Source: Astrobacterium formosum
GTDB taxonomy: Bacteria; Pseudomonadota; Alphaproteobacteria; Rhizobiales; Xanthobacteraceae
Assembly (NCBI GenBank): GCA_030848545.1
Contig: JAVDCA010000043.1
Location: 1-34,358, forward strand
DNA: 34,358 nucleotides
Reading direction: 5' to 3'
Below are positions 8,757-17,021 of the stretch, piece by piece (position 1 is the first letter of the stretch; each line of letters starts with the position of its first letter). Both the position numbers and the translations under genes were made by a program. Below the pieces are notes generated by a model. That model made no database searches. It was not told the origin of the DNA and saw only the letters and a program-made list of their open reading frames with translations.

Positions 8757-9068
8757 ATGAGGAGTATTTCGATCGCGACCGCAACCGGTCTACTCATGGT
8801 GCTCGGCGTCGGAGCGCTTGCAGCCGTCACAGATCCCACGGCGTGGAAGGAGCCCAAGGCAGGGGACGTCGTCTGCCCCGACCCGTTCGCGCCCTACCTC
8901 GGCGGGAGCGACGACGACACATCGCCGTCGCGCGGCCGTCGAGGCGAGCCGGACGACAGCACGGGGCCGACATTTCCGCCCTCGTGCACGAAGGTTGCAG
9001 CCATTGCACGAGGTCTGCCGCCGATGGCGGATCACCGTCCGCATCCGGGACGCGGGACGACGCCGTGA
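8757..9068 (+). CDS. Possible secreted protein, perhaps a degenerate cytochrome c-like gene
   Basis: A 103-residue frame starts with a convincing Sec signal peptide (MRSISIATATGLLMVLGVGA, then LAA) and has an AGGG ribosome-binding site. After the signal, KAGDVVCPDPFAPYLGG has the spacing of the start of a cytochrome c domain but lacks CxxCH. The neighbouring frame reads AGRQHGADISALVH, which looks like the middle of a small cytochrome c. One reading is a secreted cytochrome broken by frameshifts; another is a short exported protein with a coincidental resemblance. The 3' half is Pro/Arg-rich and unconvincing in any frame. It converges on the response-regulator operon ending at 9116. Confidence 0.35.
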   Translation: MRSISIATATGLLMVLGVGALAAVTDPTAWKEPKAGDVVCPDPFAPYLGGSDDDTSPSRGRRGEPDDSTGPTFPPSCTKVAAIARGLPPMADHRPHPGRGTTP

Positions 9069-9115
9069 ACGTCGGAATTTCGCCGCGTTCGTTCGTACGC
9101 CGAGCACGCGGCGCT

Positions 9116-9805
9116 TCACGGATGTCCGCGAAGGTCCTCGGGAAGCGCATCCCACGCCCGGACCAGTTCGCCCGCCGATGCCGTATTCATCTTCCTCATC
9201 ACGCTGCCACGATGGAGCTTGACGGTGACTTCGCTGATGCCGAGGTCAAAGGCGATCTGCTTGTTGAGCCGCCCCCGCGCCACTTCGCGGAATACCTGCC
9301 GCTCGCGAGGCGTAAGAGTGGCAAGTCTTTCGGCGTGCTTCTTGACGGTTCGTGCAGCCGCCCGCTGGGAAATATCCTTTTCGATCGCGGCATAGACCGC
9401 GTCGAGCAGGGTTTGGTCCCGCACCGGCTTGGTCAGAAAATCGATCGCCCCGGCCTTCATGGCTCGGACCGTCATCGGAATGTCGCCGTGTCCGGTGAGA
9501 AAAACGACAGGCTTGTAATCCCCGCTGGCCGCGAGCCGACCATGGAAATCGAGGCCGCTCGATCCCGGCAGGCGGACGTCGAGAATGAGGCATCCCGGCC
9601 GGTCGGGCATGTCAAATTCGAGCAACTCCCGCGTTGACGAAAAGCCGATCGACTCGATCCCGACCGTCTCAAGCAGTTCCTGCAGGGCCGTCCGCACACT
9701 CTCGTCGTCATCGACGACCAGAATGAGTGGCTGTTCGCCGAGGGCGCTGTCCTCGTGCGTAGCGCGTCGGCGCTGCGGACGGATCATCGTTGTGTCATTC
9801 GGCAT
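9116..9805 (-). CDS. FixJ/NarL-type response regulator, last gene of the sensor-efflux operon
   Basis: This is a 229-residue two-domain regulator. The receiver domain spans about residues 26-140, with acidic pocket VVDDDES, phospho-acceptor D76 (CLILDVRLPG), a conserved threonine (FLTGHGD) and lysine (DFLTKPV). A LuxR-type helix-turn-helix follows (LTPRERQVFREVARGRLNKQIA, then SEVTVKLHRGSVMRKM). The ATG at 9805 is chosen because GGAGG lies eight bases upstream; the ATG at 9835 lacks one. It overlaps the end of the preceding receiver gene by 11 bases. Receiver plus GerE-type output makes it a DNA-binding transcription factor; its kinase is probably one of the two encoded upstream in the same operon. 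Confidence 0.93.
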   Translation of the reverse strand: MPNDTTMIRPQRRRATHEDSALGEQPLILVVDDDESVRTALQELLETVGIESIGFSSTRELLEFDMPDRPGCLILDVRLPGSSGLDFHGRLAASGDYKPVVFLTGHGDIPMTVRAMKAGAIDFLTKPVRDQTLLDAVYAAIEKDISQRAAARTVKKHAERLATLTPRERQVFREVARGRLNKQIAFDLGISEVTVKLHRGSVMRKMNTASAGELVRAWDALPEDLRGHP

Positions 9806-10190
9806 CTCGTTGACCTCCACTGCTGGGCAGGACATGACCGACCGCGGCCAGCAATGCCCGGCCGTCGAACGGCTTGCGAAAGAACCGATTGCCCCGAGCT
9901 GCCGCCCGTTGTTGGTCCGCTATCTCGTGACGCCCAGTGATGAGCATGACCGGCAATTCGGGCCGCGCCTGCTTCACCAGCCTCTCGAGTTCGAACCCGT
10001 CGATGAAAGGCATGCCGATGTCGGTGATGAGGCAGTCCGCATTCGACAATGCAGTACGATCCTCCAGGAACGACGCGGCGGAGTTGAACGACTGGACCCC
10101 ATAGCCCGCCGACTCGAGCAGATCCTCGAGGGATTCGAGAAGGCGACGGTCGTCGTCGACTACGGCCACTGTGTACTTACCAGGATGCAT
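9795..10190 (-). CDS. Stand-alone receiver-domain response regulator (CheY-like)
   Basis: This gene encodes 131 residues made only of a receiver domain, with no output domain. It has the acidic pocket VVDDDRR, phospho-acceptor D57 (CLITDIGMPFIDG), the threonine in MLITGRHE and the lysine in FFRKPFDG. The ATG at 10190 is two bases after the stop of the upstream regulator and is preferred to an earlier ATG at 10232 inside that gene. Such proteins act as phosphate sinks or phosphorelay intermediates, or bind a partner protein. Placed between two FixJ-like regulators and downstream of a large kinase, it may balance phosphate flow; that role is inferred. Confidence 0.9.
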   Translation of the reverse strand: MHPGKYTVAVVDDDRRLLESLEDLLESAGYGVQSFNSAASFLEDRTALSNADCLITDIGMPFIDGFELERLVKQARPELPVMLITGRHEIADQQRAAARGNRFFRKPFDGRALLAAVGHVLPSSGGQRDAE

Positions 10191-10191
10191 T

Positions 10192-10833
10192 TCAGGTGTT
10201 TCCTGCCCGCCTCGAATGGGTAACCGGAACATTCAGTTTCTCCGCCATGCGCACGAGATCCGCGAGCGAAGCCGCCGCCATCTTCTGCATCACGTTCCTG
10301 CGGTGTATTTGGAGAGTGACTTCGCTGATCTCCAATTGAGCCGCGGCCTGTTTGTTGAGGAGGCCGCTGATCACGAGCGGAAACACGTCCCTCTCCCGCG
10401 TCGTCAACGTCGCATACCGCTCCCGGAGCGCCGCCAATTCGCCGCGCTCGGCGCGAGCCTGTCGGTCACGGGCCAATCCCGCTCTCAGAGCGCTCATCAA
10501 GTCGCCATCGCTGAACGGCTTGGTGAGGAAATCCACGGCACCGTGCTTGATCGCACGTACCGACGATGGGATGTCTCCGTGTCCGGTCACGAAGACGACC
10601 GGCGGGTAATCGCCCTCGGCGATCTGCCTCTGCAGATCAAGGCCATTGATATCCGGCAGTTCGACATCCAGAATGAGGCACGCTGGAACGTCCGGTTTGC
10701 TCGCCTCGACATATTCGCCGGCCGATCCGAACGCGACGGCGCGCAGGCCGTGCGACTCGAGGAGGTCGATGAGCGCCTCCCGCAGACTCGCATCGTCGTC
10801 TACGATGAAGATGACGTGATCCTCGACCGTCAC
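10192..10833 (-). CDS. FixJ-type response regulator
   Basis: This 213-residue regulator has a receiver domain (acidic pocket VDDDAS, phospho-acceptor D56 in CLILDVELPD, FVTGHGD, DFLTKPF) and a LuxR-type helix-turn-helix (LTTRERDVFPLVISGLLNKQ, then SEVTLQIHRRNVMQKM). I place the start at GTG 10833, which overlaps the TGA of the kinase gene as GTGA, a typical coupled junction; the longer frame with ATG at 10905 would run 24 codons into the kinase. It is closely similar in layout to the regulator at 9116-9805 (both have GHGDIP and a DFLTKP motif), suggesting duplication. It is the most likely direct partner of the PAS kinase immediately upstream. Confidence 0.92.
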   Translation of the reverse strand: MTVEDHVIFIVDDDASLREALIDLLESHGLRAVAFGSAGEYVEASKPDVPACLILDVELPDINGLDLQRQIAEGDYPPVVFVTGHGDIPSSVRAIKHGAVDFLTKPFSDGDLMSALRAGLARDRQARAERGELAALRERYATLTTRERDVFPLVISGLLNKQAAAQLEISEVTLQIHRRNVMQKMAAASLADLVRMAEKLNVPVTHSRRAGNT

Positions 10834-13800
10834 GGTGAAGCTGTCCTTTCGACCGGCAGCGTGAAGATGAACCGGGCGCCGCGCGGTTCGTTCTCTTCGA
10901 TCCACAGTCGTCCGCCGTGAGCTTCGACGATCGATCGGCAGATCGCCAGGCCCATGCCCATCCCGTCCTTCTTTGTCGTGAAGAACGGTTCGAATATCTT
11001 TTCGGGAAACTCGACCCCTGGACCACGGTCGCTGACTTCGATCCGGACCAGGTCCTCCAAACGATACGCGCGCAGCCCAAGAACCTTGGCGCCTGGTGTC
11101 GAGCCCATGGCGTCCATGCCGTTGCGGACGAGATTGATCAACACTTGCTGAACCTGCACACGATCGAGGACGAGGACCGGCAGATCGTTATCGAACGCAA
11201 CGTCGAAGCGAATGCCGCGCCGGATCGCTTCCTCTGCCATGAAGTCGCGCGCCTCGGCGATCACGGTGGCGATTGAAGCGGCCCCCCTCGCCTCGCTCGA
11301 ATGTTTGAAAAGGGCGCGAATTCGACTCACGACGTCTGCGGCGGAGTTCGCATCACGGATAATGCGCTCGACCGTCTTCAACGCACGCTCGAGATTTGCC
11401 GGTTCCGCCGTCAGCCAGCGCTGGCAGGCATTGGAATTGGCGACGATCGCGGCGAGCGGCTGGTTGACCTCGTGGGCGATCGACGCGGACAGCTCCGCCA
11501 GGCTCGCCGCATGGCCGGCCCGTGCCATCCTCTCCCGCGCCAGACCCAGTTCTTCCTGTGCCCTCACCTCGCCGTCGATATCCAGGCAAATGACGTTCCA
11601 TTGCACGATGGCGCCTTCGACGTCGCGCATCGCCGCAGCGCGCGTTTCGACCCAGCGATATTCGCCATCGAAACGACGCAGACGGTGCCGGCGTGCATAC
11701 GGCTCCCCGGTCGACAACGACTGGGCATATTTTTTCCTGACGACGGCCAGATCGTCGGGGTGCACGCCGGACTCGAGGGTCGCAGTCAATCCGGACTTTC
11801 CCGCCTCTTTCAAGTCCTCCAGTCCGTATCCGAGGAACTCGCGGAGCTGGCGGCTTCGGTAGATCGGTTCACCGTCGGGCGCGGCGCAATCGATCATCGC
11901 CGGCAGCGTTTCGACGAGTTGCCGAAGTCCGCGTTCCCTCTCGCGTAGCGCCTCCTCGCCCCGCACCTGATCGTCGATGTCGTGCGACAGGCCGTACCAC
12001 TGGACGATTCGTCCGCTCTCGTCCCTCATCGGCTCCGCGCGACCCGACATCCACCGATATACGCCGTCGGCTCGACGCAGACGATAGTTCAATTCAAAGC
12101 TCTCGCCGTGAGCCAGGGAACGCTCGAGCGCCTCGCGCAATCGGGCTGCATCGTCGGGATGAGCGAGCGCCGACACTGCTGCCGCCAGGCGGCCTACGGG
12201 CGGCGTGCCGCATTCCCCGACATCGAGCCCGAAATAGTCGACCATACGCTTGCTGAAGAAAACCGGCTCGCCGTCGGGGTCGAGTCGCCAAAGCATGCTC
12301 GGAACCATGTCGACGAGGTGCGAGAGTTCGCGTTCGCGTTCGCGTAACGCCTGTTGTGCGCTCACGAGATCGTCTATGTCGACGCTCACGCCGTACCATT
12401 GACACACCGCCCCGGACTCGTCGCGCAACGCTTCCGCGCGGGTCTCGGTCCACCGGTAGGCGCCTCCGCGCCGAAGCTGGCGGTAGCGCATCACGTAAGG
12501 CCGGCCCGTCTCGAACGCGCTGACGACCGCCTCCATCGCGACTCTCCTGTCGTCCGGGTGGATGACCGAGAGCGACGGCGAACCATCGGAAGCTGTAATG
12601 TCCTCGAGCGTGGCGCCGGTGACCTCGGTGAAACGCTTGTTGACGTAGGTCGGCCTGCCTTCCTGCGTCGTGCTCCAGATTAGGGCCGGCACGGCGTCGA
12701 TCAACTGCTGCAGGCGCCGCTCGCTTCGCCGCAATGCCTCTTCAGTGTGCATCTGGTCGTCGATATCGTGACAGATCCCGTACCACTGCACGATGCGTCC
12801 GCCATTGTCCCGTATCGGCTCAGCGCGGCTCGACATCCAGCGGTAGGCGCCATCGGCACGGCGCAGACGATACCTCGTGGAAAAGCTGTCGCCGCTGACG
12901 CGACAACGGTCGAACGCATCCTTGAACACTGTCGCGTCGTCCGGATGGACGAACTCCATCAGGGCTTCCAGTCGGCTGGCGCCCGGCTCACGCGCACCAG
13001 CAACGTCCACACCGAGGAAATCGACCATGCGCTTGTTGAAGAAGACCGGTTGACCGTCCGAAGTCAGCCGCCAGATGTGGCTGGGAACGAGATCGATCAA
13101 CTGAGACAGCGCTCGCTCGCTCGCGCGCAGCGCCGCTTCCGTCCGCTTGTAGACGTCGATGTCGATCGAGGTGCCGTACCATCCTGAAATCTTCCCCTGG
13201 TCGTCGTAAGCCGGTCGTGCCGAAATGCGGTGCCATACGTATTGGCCGGTCGCGCGCAGCATCCGGTACTCGACGTTCCAATAGTTCCCCGTCCTCAGGC
13301 AATGACGCAATTTGGCGGCGGCATCGGCATAGTCGTCCGGGTGGACGCCGCGGCTCCAACCGACGTCTCCACCGTCGACGAAAGCGCCTCCGCGCACCGG
13401 AGCGTTGAGATCGTCCACGCTCATGCCGATGGCGCTCTGGGCGGCCGGCGTCACATAGATAAATTTCCCCTCGGCGTCGAACGCCCATGCTTTGCCGTGC
13501 AGGCTCTCGATGACCTTCGCCGCCCGCACGACCTCTGCGGTTTCGTCAAGTGCGTCGGACGCCGTCCAGCGATCATCCGGACCGGACACCATGGCGTCGA
13601 CGTCGACGCTCACGCCGTATCCCGGCTCGGCGCGGAGTTCGGCCCGGCGATAGCTTCCGTCGGGTTGGCGGTGACGATAGCTCATGACCTGAGGGACGCC
13701 GGTCCAGAATGCATATGCCGCCGCATGTGCCACTGCCGATCGATCGTCGGGATGGATGACGCTCGGAGATGGCGACCCGTTTGGTACAATCGACTCACCG

Positions 13801-14192
13801 GAACCGGCGCCGCCCGCCACACGCAGTGGCGTGTATGGACGCAAGATGCGCCAGATCGCGCCCCAAACCGCGCCGGAGGCCGCGGGCGGCCACGTGCCGG
13901 TCGAGACGACGGCTCCCATGCATAACGCCATCGCGAAGAAAGTCGCCGCCGACATGGCATGATCACGCACAGTGCCGCCATTCGCGGCGCCGACGAGCAG
14001 TGATGCGAGGAATCCGATCGTCACGACCGCGTAGAGCAGGTAGGCCCTGTGGCCGTGAACCGATAAGAAGAGTGCCGCGATCGGAATCAGGAGCCCGAAT
14101 GGCTGGTCGGCCGACCACGCCAGGACCGCCGCGACGGCGCAAAGCGCCATCACCGGCATGTAATGTCCAATCGGGATGCCTGTTCTGGTCAC
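10830..14192 (-). CDS. Membrane-anchored sensor histidine kinase with six PAS-type domains
   Basis: This 1120-residue protein starts at GTG 14192, with AGGAGGAG six bases upstream; longer in-frame starts run into the MFS gene. Residues 12-110 hold about four membrane helices. Six PAS/PAC units follow, roughly 136-200 (short), 227-346, 357-481, 489-609, 618-741 and 751-873, most ending in the PAC signature RWxxxRAEPxRDxxGxIVQWYGxxxDID. The kinase core has the phospho-acceptor H907 (ASIAHEVNQPLAAI), an N box around N1024 (NLVRNGMDAM), G1 DRGPG and G2 GMGMGLAICRSIVEAHGG. HEVNQPLAA is typical of FixL/DctB-class kinases. No haem- or flavin-specific residue is evident, so the signal is unknown. It lies directly upstream of its likely partner regulators. 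Confidence 0.93.
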   Translation of the reverse strand: MTRTGIPIGHYMPVMALCAVAAVLAWSADQPFGLLIPIAALFLSVHGHRAYLLYAVVTIGFLASLLVGAANGGTVRDHAMSAATFFAMALCMGAVVSTGTWPPAASGAVWGAIWRILRPYTPLRVAGGAGSGESIVPNGSPSPSVIHPDDRSAVAHAAAYAFWTGVPQVMSYRHRQPDGSYRRAELRAEPGYGVSVDVDAMVSGPDDRWTASDALDETAEVVRAAKVIESLHGKAWAFDAEGKFIYVTPAAQSAIGMSVDDLNAPVRGGAFVDGGDVGWSRGVHPDDYADAAAKLRHCLRTGNYWNVEYRMLRATGQYVWHRISARPAYDDQGKISGWYGTSIDIDVYKRTEAALRASERALSQLIDLVPSHIWRLTSDGQPVFFNKRMVDFLGVDVAGAREPGASRLEALMEFVHPDDATVFKDAFDRCRVSGDSFSTRYRLRRADGAYRWMSSRAEPIRDNGGRIVQWYGICHDIDDQMHTEEALRRSERRLQQLIDAVPALIWSTTQEGRPTYVNKRFTEVTGATLEDITASDGSPSLSVIHPDDRRVAMEAVVSAFETGRPYVMRYRQLRRGGAYRWTETRAEALRDESGAVCQWYGVSVDIDDLVSAQQALRERERELSHLVDMVPSMLWRLDPDGEPVFFSKRMVDYFGLDVGECGTPPVGRLAAAVSALAHPDDAARLREALERSLAHGESFELNYRLRRADGVYRWMSGRAEPMRDESGRIVQWYGLSHDIDDQVRGEEALRERERGLRQLVETLPAMIDCAAPDGEPIYRSRQLREFLGYGLEDLKEAGKSGLTATLESGVHPDDLAVVRKKYAQSLSTGEPYARRHRLRRFDGEYRWVETRAAAMRDVEGAIVQWNVICLDIDGEVRAQEELGLARERMARAGHAASLAELSASIAHEVNQPLAAIVANSNACQRWLTAEPANLERALKTVERIIRDANSAADVVSRIRALFKHSSEARGAASIATVIAEARDFMAEEAIRRGIRFDVAFDNDLPVLVLDRVQVQQVLINLVRNGMDAMGSTPGAKVLGLRAYRLEDLVRIEVSDRGPGVEFPEKIFEPFFTTKKDGMGMGLAICRSIVEAHGGRLWIEENEPRGARFIFTLPVERTASP

Positions 14193-14301
14193 GAAACGCT
14201 CCTCCTGGCCGTGTATTCTTGGGAGACCCGAATGGCCCCCGGGTGGCCGCATGTCGATTTGTGCCCTCCGCGATACTACCAGAGCAATCTCCGCCGGCAC
14301 C

Positions 14302-15957
14302 TCATGGAAACCTGTGAGGCGCCGGCCCGACCCTGCCGAGTTCCCTTGGCCCGAGCCGGATCGCCCGGTCGACGGCAGCCACCGCCCGACGTCTCGCATA
14401 GCGGCCGAGTCCAATCTTGACGCCGACCAGTACGGGCGCGGCGACGACGAACAGAAGGGCAACGGCATTGAAAGCCGTATCGAAGGCAATCACCGTCGAC
14501 TGACCGGCAACAGCACGAGCCAGCAGGCCGATCGAGGCGCGGCTTGCGGCCGCCGCATCCATCCCCCTTTCCACCAGCATCGCGCTCATGGCCGCCAGCC
14601 GCTCGGCTACGGCCGGCGTTCCGCTGGTGACGTTCGCGCTCAAGACCGCATAATTGACAGCAACATTATGCTCGATCAGCGTCTGGAGCCCGGCTACACC
14701 CATGAGGCCACCGATCTGGCGGCCCGCATTGAAAAGGCCAATGGCGGAGCCCAGGTTTTGCGCCGAGAGATTGCCGAACGCGATCAACGTTATCGAGAGG
14801 AAGAGAAAGCCTAACCCGAGGCCGCGCAGCAGGATGGCGCTCATCATGTCGTCTGCGCCGCTCTCGATGGTGGCGCCCGACAGCATCCACATCGCCCCCA
14901 TGGTCATGAGAATGCCGAAGGGCACCGTGGCGATCGGCGGGCAGTGGATCTTGTTCATGAGGAAGGCGGCGAAGAAGAGCGCGACGGTGAACAGCACACC
15001 GCTCGGCAACAGAAGCAGGCCCGCGGCGGTGGGTGTCAGCGCAAGAACAGAGACTGCAAATGATGGGATCAGGTAGGCGCTGCCGAACAATGCGGCGCCT
15101 GCAACGAAACTGACGACAAACGCAAAGGCGAAGTCGCCGGACCGGAACACGCTGAAGTCGAGGAGGCCTTGCGGCTTGACTATCGTTTGCCAGGCGAGAA
15201 ACGCCAGCAAGGTCGCGGTTCCCAGCGCCGCCAGCCATAGGATGCGGGATTCCTCGAACCAGTCCCACCGACTGCCTTGGCTCAAGACATAGACGAAGCA
15301 GCATAACGTCGCGAAAATGAGGATCATTCCGACCCAATCGAACCGCCGTCGCGCCGTTGTCAGAACTGGTGGGCTGCCAGCGCTCAACAGAAGCCCGGCC
15401 GATAAGAGCGCCACTGGCATGATACTGAAGAAGATCCACGGCCAGGACCGGCTGTCGAGCAACCACCCTTGCAACGCCGGCGCGATCGTCGCAGAAGCTA
15501 CGACGGATCCCGTCGCGAACAGCGCTTGAAGGGCCGGTTGCCACGCCCGCGGATAGACAAGAAACGTCACCGCTTGCCCCGCAACGAGGAGGACCCCTCC
15601 CGCGAAACCTTGAATGACGCGCAAAGCGATCAGCAGATCCAATCGCGCGGTGATGACAGCGGCACCGCATGCCAGGGCCATGGACAGCACCGCCGCCAGA
15701 ACGATGTCTCGAGAATTCATCCTCGTCATCAACCACGGCGTCGCAACGAATCCGATCAATTTCAGGGCCGTGTACCCTGTGTCGAGCCACGCAAGCTCAT
15801 CGGGCGTTGCGTAAGTGTCGCCAATGACATCGGCCCGTCCCAAGGAGAGCACGGTGCTCGCAATCGCTTCGGTCAAAGCGGCGAGCACCACCCCCGCGAC
15901 CAGAAGGACTCCCGGGGATGTACTTTGGTGGTTCGTTACGGCGACGCACGCGGTCAT
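14302..15957 (-). CDS. MFS multidrug efflux transporter, DHA2/EmrB-like
   Basis: This is a 551-residue inner-membrane proton antiporter with about 14 hydrophobic segments, the DHA2 hallmark. The N-terminal half has LDTGYTALKLIGFVATPWLM and the motif-C-like LIALRVIQGFAGGVLLVAGQ. A long C-terminal soluble stretch (NVTSGTPAVAERLAAMSAM) lies before the last helix. Its ATG overlaps the stop of the adaptor gene (ATGA) and has GGAG upstream. With the adaptor at 15954-17021 it forms an EmrAB-type tripartite exporter that would need an outer-membrane channel from elsewhere. The substrate is not deducible. A 109-base gap separates it from the PAS kinase downstream. Confidence 0.92.
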   Translation of the reverse strand: MTACVAVTNHQSTSPGVLLVAGVVLAALTEAIASTVLSLGRADVIGDTYATPDELAWLDTGYTALKLIGFVATPWLMTRMNSRDIVLAAVLSMALACGAAVITARLDLLIALRVIQGFAGGVLLVAGQAVTFLVYPRAWQPALQALFATGSVVASATIAPALQGWLLDSRSWPWIFFSIMPVALLSAGLLLSAGSPPVLTTARRRFDWVGMILIFATLCCFVYVLSQGSRWDWFEESRILWLAALGTATLLAFLAWQTIVKPQGLLDFSVFRSGDFAFAFVVSFVAGAALFGSAYLIPSFAVSVLALTPTAAGLLLLPSGVLFTVALFFAAFLMNKIHCPPIATVPFGILMTMGAMWMLSGATIESGADDMMSAILLRGLGLGFLFLSITLIAFGNLSAQNLGSAIGLFNAGRQIGGLMGVAGLQTLIEHNVAVNYAVLSANVTSGTPAVAERLAAMSAMLVERGMDAAAASRASIGLLARAVAGQSTVIAFDTAFNAVALLFVVAAPVLVGVKIGLGRYARRRAVAAVDRAIRLGPRELGRVGPAPHRFP

Positions 15958-17021
15958 GAGCCGTCTCCATGACTGATCTCGACCCGGGCAGACAGCCCGG
16001 GAACGAGATGCCGCGGCGACGGCCTACCGGCGAACCGAATCTTGACCGGAACCCGTTGAACGACGCGAACGAAGTTTCCGGTGGCATTGTCCGTTGGAAG
16101 CAGACTGAAGGCAGAGCCGCTGCCCGGAGCGAAACTGTCGACGATGCCGTCGAATATTTCATTCGGATAACCATCGATCGTAACACGCGCACGCTGACCT
16201 GGCCGGATATATTCCAATTGGGTCTCCTTGAAATTTGCCACCACCCACAGATCGTGAATCGGAACGATGTCGAGCAATGGGGTTCCGGGCGCGACCAGGC
16301 GGCCGACCCGGACTTGCCGATTGCCGACGACGCCGTTCACGGGCGCCCGAACAACCGTATTGTCGAGATCGATCTGAACAAGATCGCGCACTGCGACGGC
16401 CTGGGCTACGGCGGCGACTGCCGCTTCCCGTTGCGCGGCCAAGACGGTGACTCGTTGCCGCTGAGCGTCCACGGTCGCCGATGCCGCCGACTCGCCCGCT
16501 TGCGCGCGCATTCGCGCCGCATCGCTCTCATCCGCTTGCGCTTGACTTACCGCGTTGCTGCGAACGAGTTCACGTTTGCGATCATTGTTCCTCGTCGCAA
16601 AGTTCAGCTCCGCTATGACCGCCCTGTGTTGCGCTTCCGCTTGGCGGATCGTCGACTTTTGGAGCTGCATTTCAGCATCGACGTTCTTCAAGCGGGCCTG
16701 AGCCGCGGCGACATTAGCGACCGCTTGCGCAAGCCGAGCGCGAAAGTCCATATCGTCGATACGGAACAGGACTTCGCCGGTTTGGACCGCCTTGTTGTCC
16801 GCAACTTCTACTTCGGTCACGTAACCTGTGACTTTCGGAGCAAGCGACGTCACGTCGCCGCGGACGTAGGCGTTGTCCGTGAACGTGGTTCCGGAGAAAC
16901 GGGCCCATGCCCAGCCGCCGGCAGCGACTGCCAATGCGGCGACGCACATCAATGCACCGATGATCTTGGTCCTCTTGAACCGCCCGGCGTGGTCTGTCAG
17001 ACCGAGTAAAGCCGTCGTCAT
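15954..17021 (-). CDS. EmrA/HlyD-family efflux adaptor
   Basis: The 355-residue periplasmic adaptor has one N-terminal membrane anchor (residues about 21-40, IGALMCVAALAVAAGGWAWA), then FTDNAYVRGDVTSLAPKVTG, the diagnostic EmrA start of the lipoyl domain. A coiled-coil hairpin of about 110 residues follows, then the second lipoyl half (NTVVRAPVNGVVGNRQVRVG) and the beta-barrel (WVVANFKETQLEYIRPGQ). It joins the EmrB-like MFS pump, with which it overlaps by four bases, to an outer-membrane channel. Its own start overlaps the stop of the sensor kinase upstream as ATGA and has AGGA eight bases before it. Assignment as EmrA-type is firm; substrate unknown. Confidence 0.93.
   Translation of the reverse strand: MTTALLGLTDHAGRFKRTKIIGALMCVAALAVAAGGWAWARFSGTTFTDNAYVRGDVTSLAPKVTGYVTEVEVADNKAVQTGEVLFRIDDMDFRARLAQAVANVAAAQARLKNVDAEMQLQKSTIRQAEAQHRAVIAELNFATRNNDRKRELVRSNAVSQAQADESDAARMRAQAGESAASATVDAQRQRVTVLAAQREAAVAAVAQAVAVRDLVQIDLDNTVVRAPVNGVVGNRQVRVGRLVAPGTPLLDIVPIHDLWVVANFKETQLEYIRPGQRARVTIDGYPNEIFDGIVDSFAPGSGSAFSLLPTDNATGNFVRVVQRVPVKIRFAGRPSPRHLVPGLSARVEISHGDGS

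Noticed and set aside
8441-9637. Plus-strand frame of 398 codons crossing the FixJ-like gene
   Set aside because: No motif or ribosome-binding site and antisense to a confident response regulator in its second half; only the internal signal-peptide frame at 8757 was kept.
13230-13925. Plus-strand frame (231 codons) opposite the PAS kinase
   Set aside because: Antisense shadow of a repetitive PAS region; no domain recognised.
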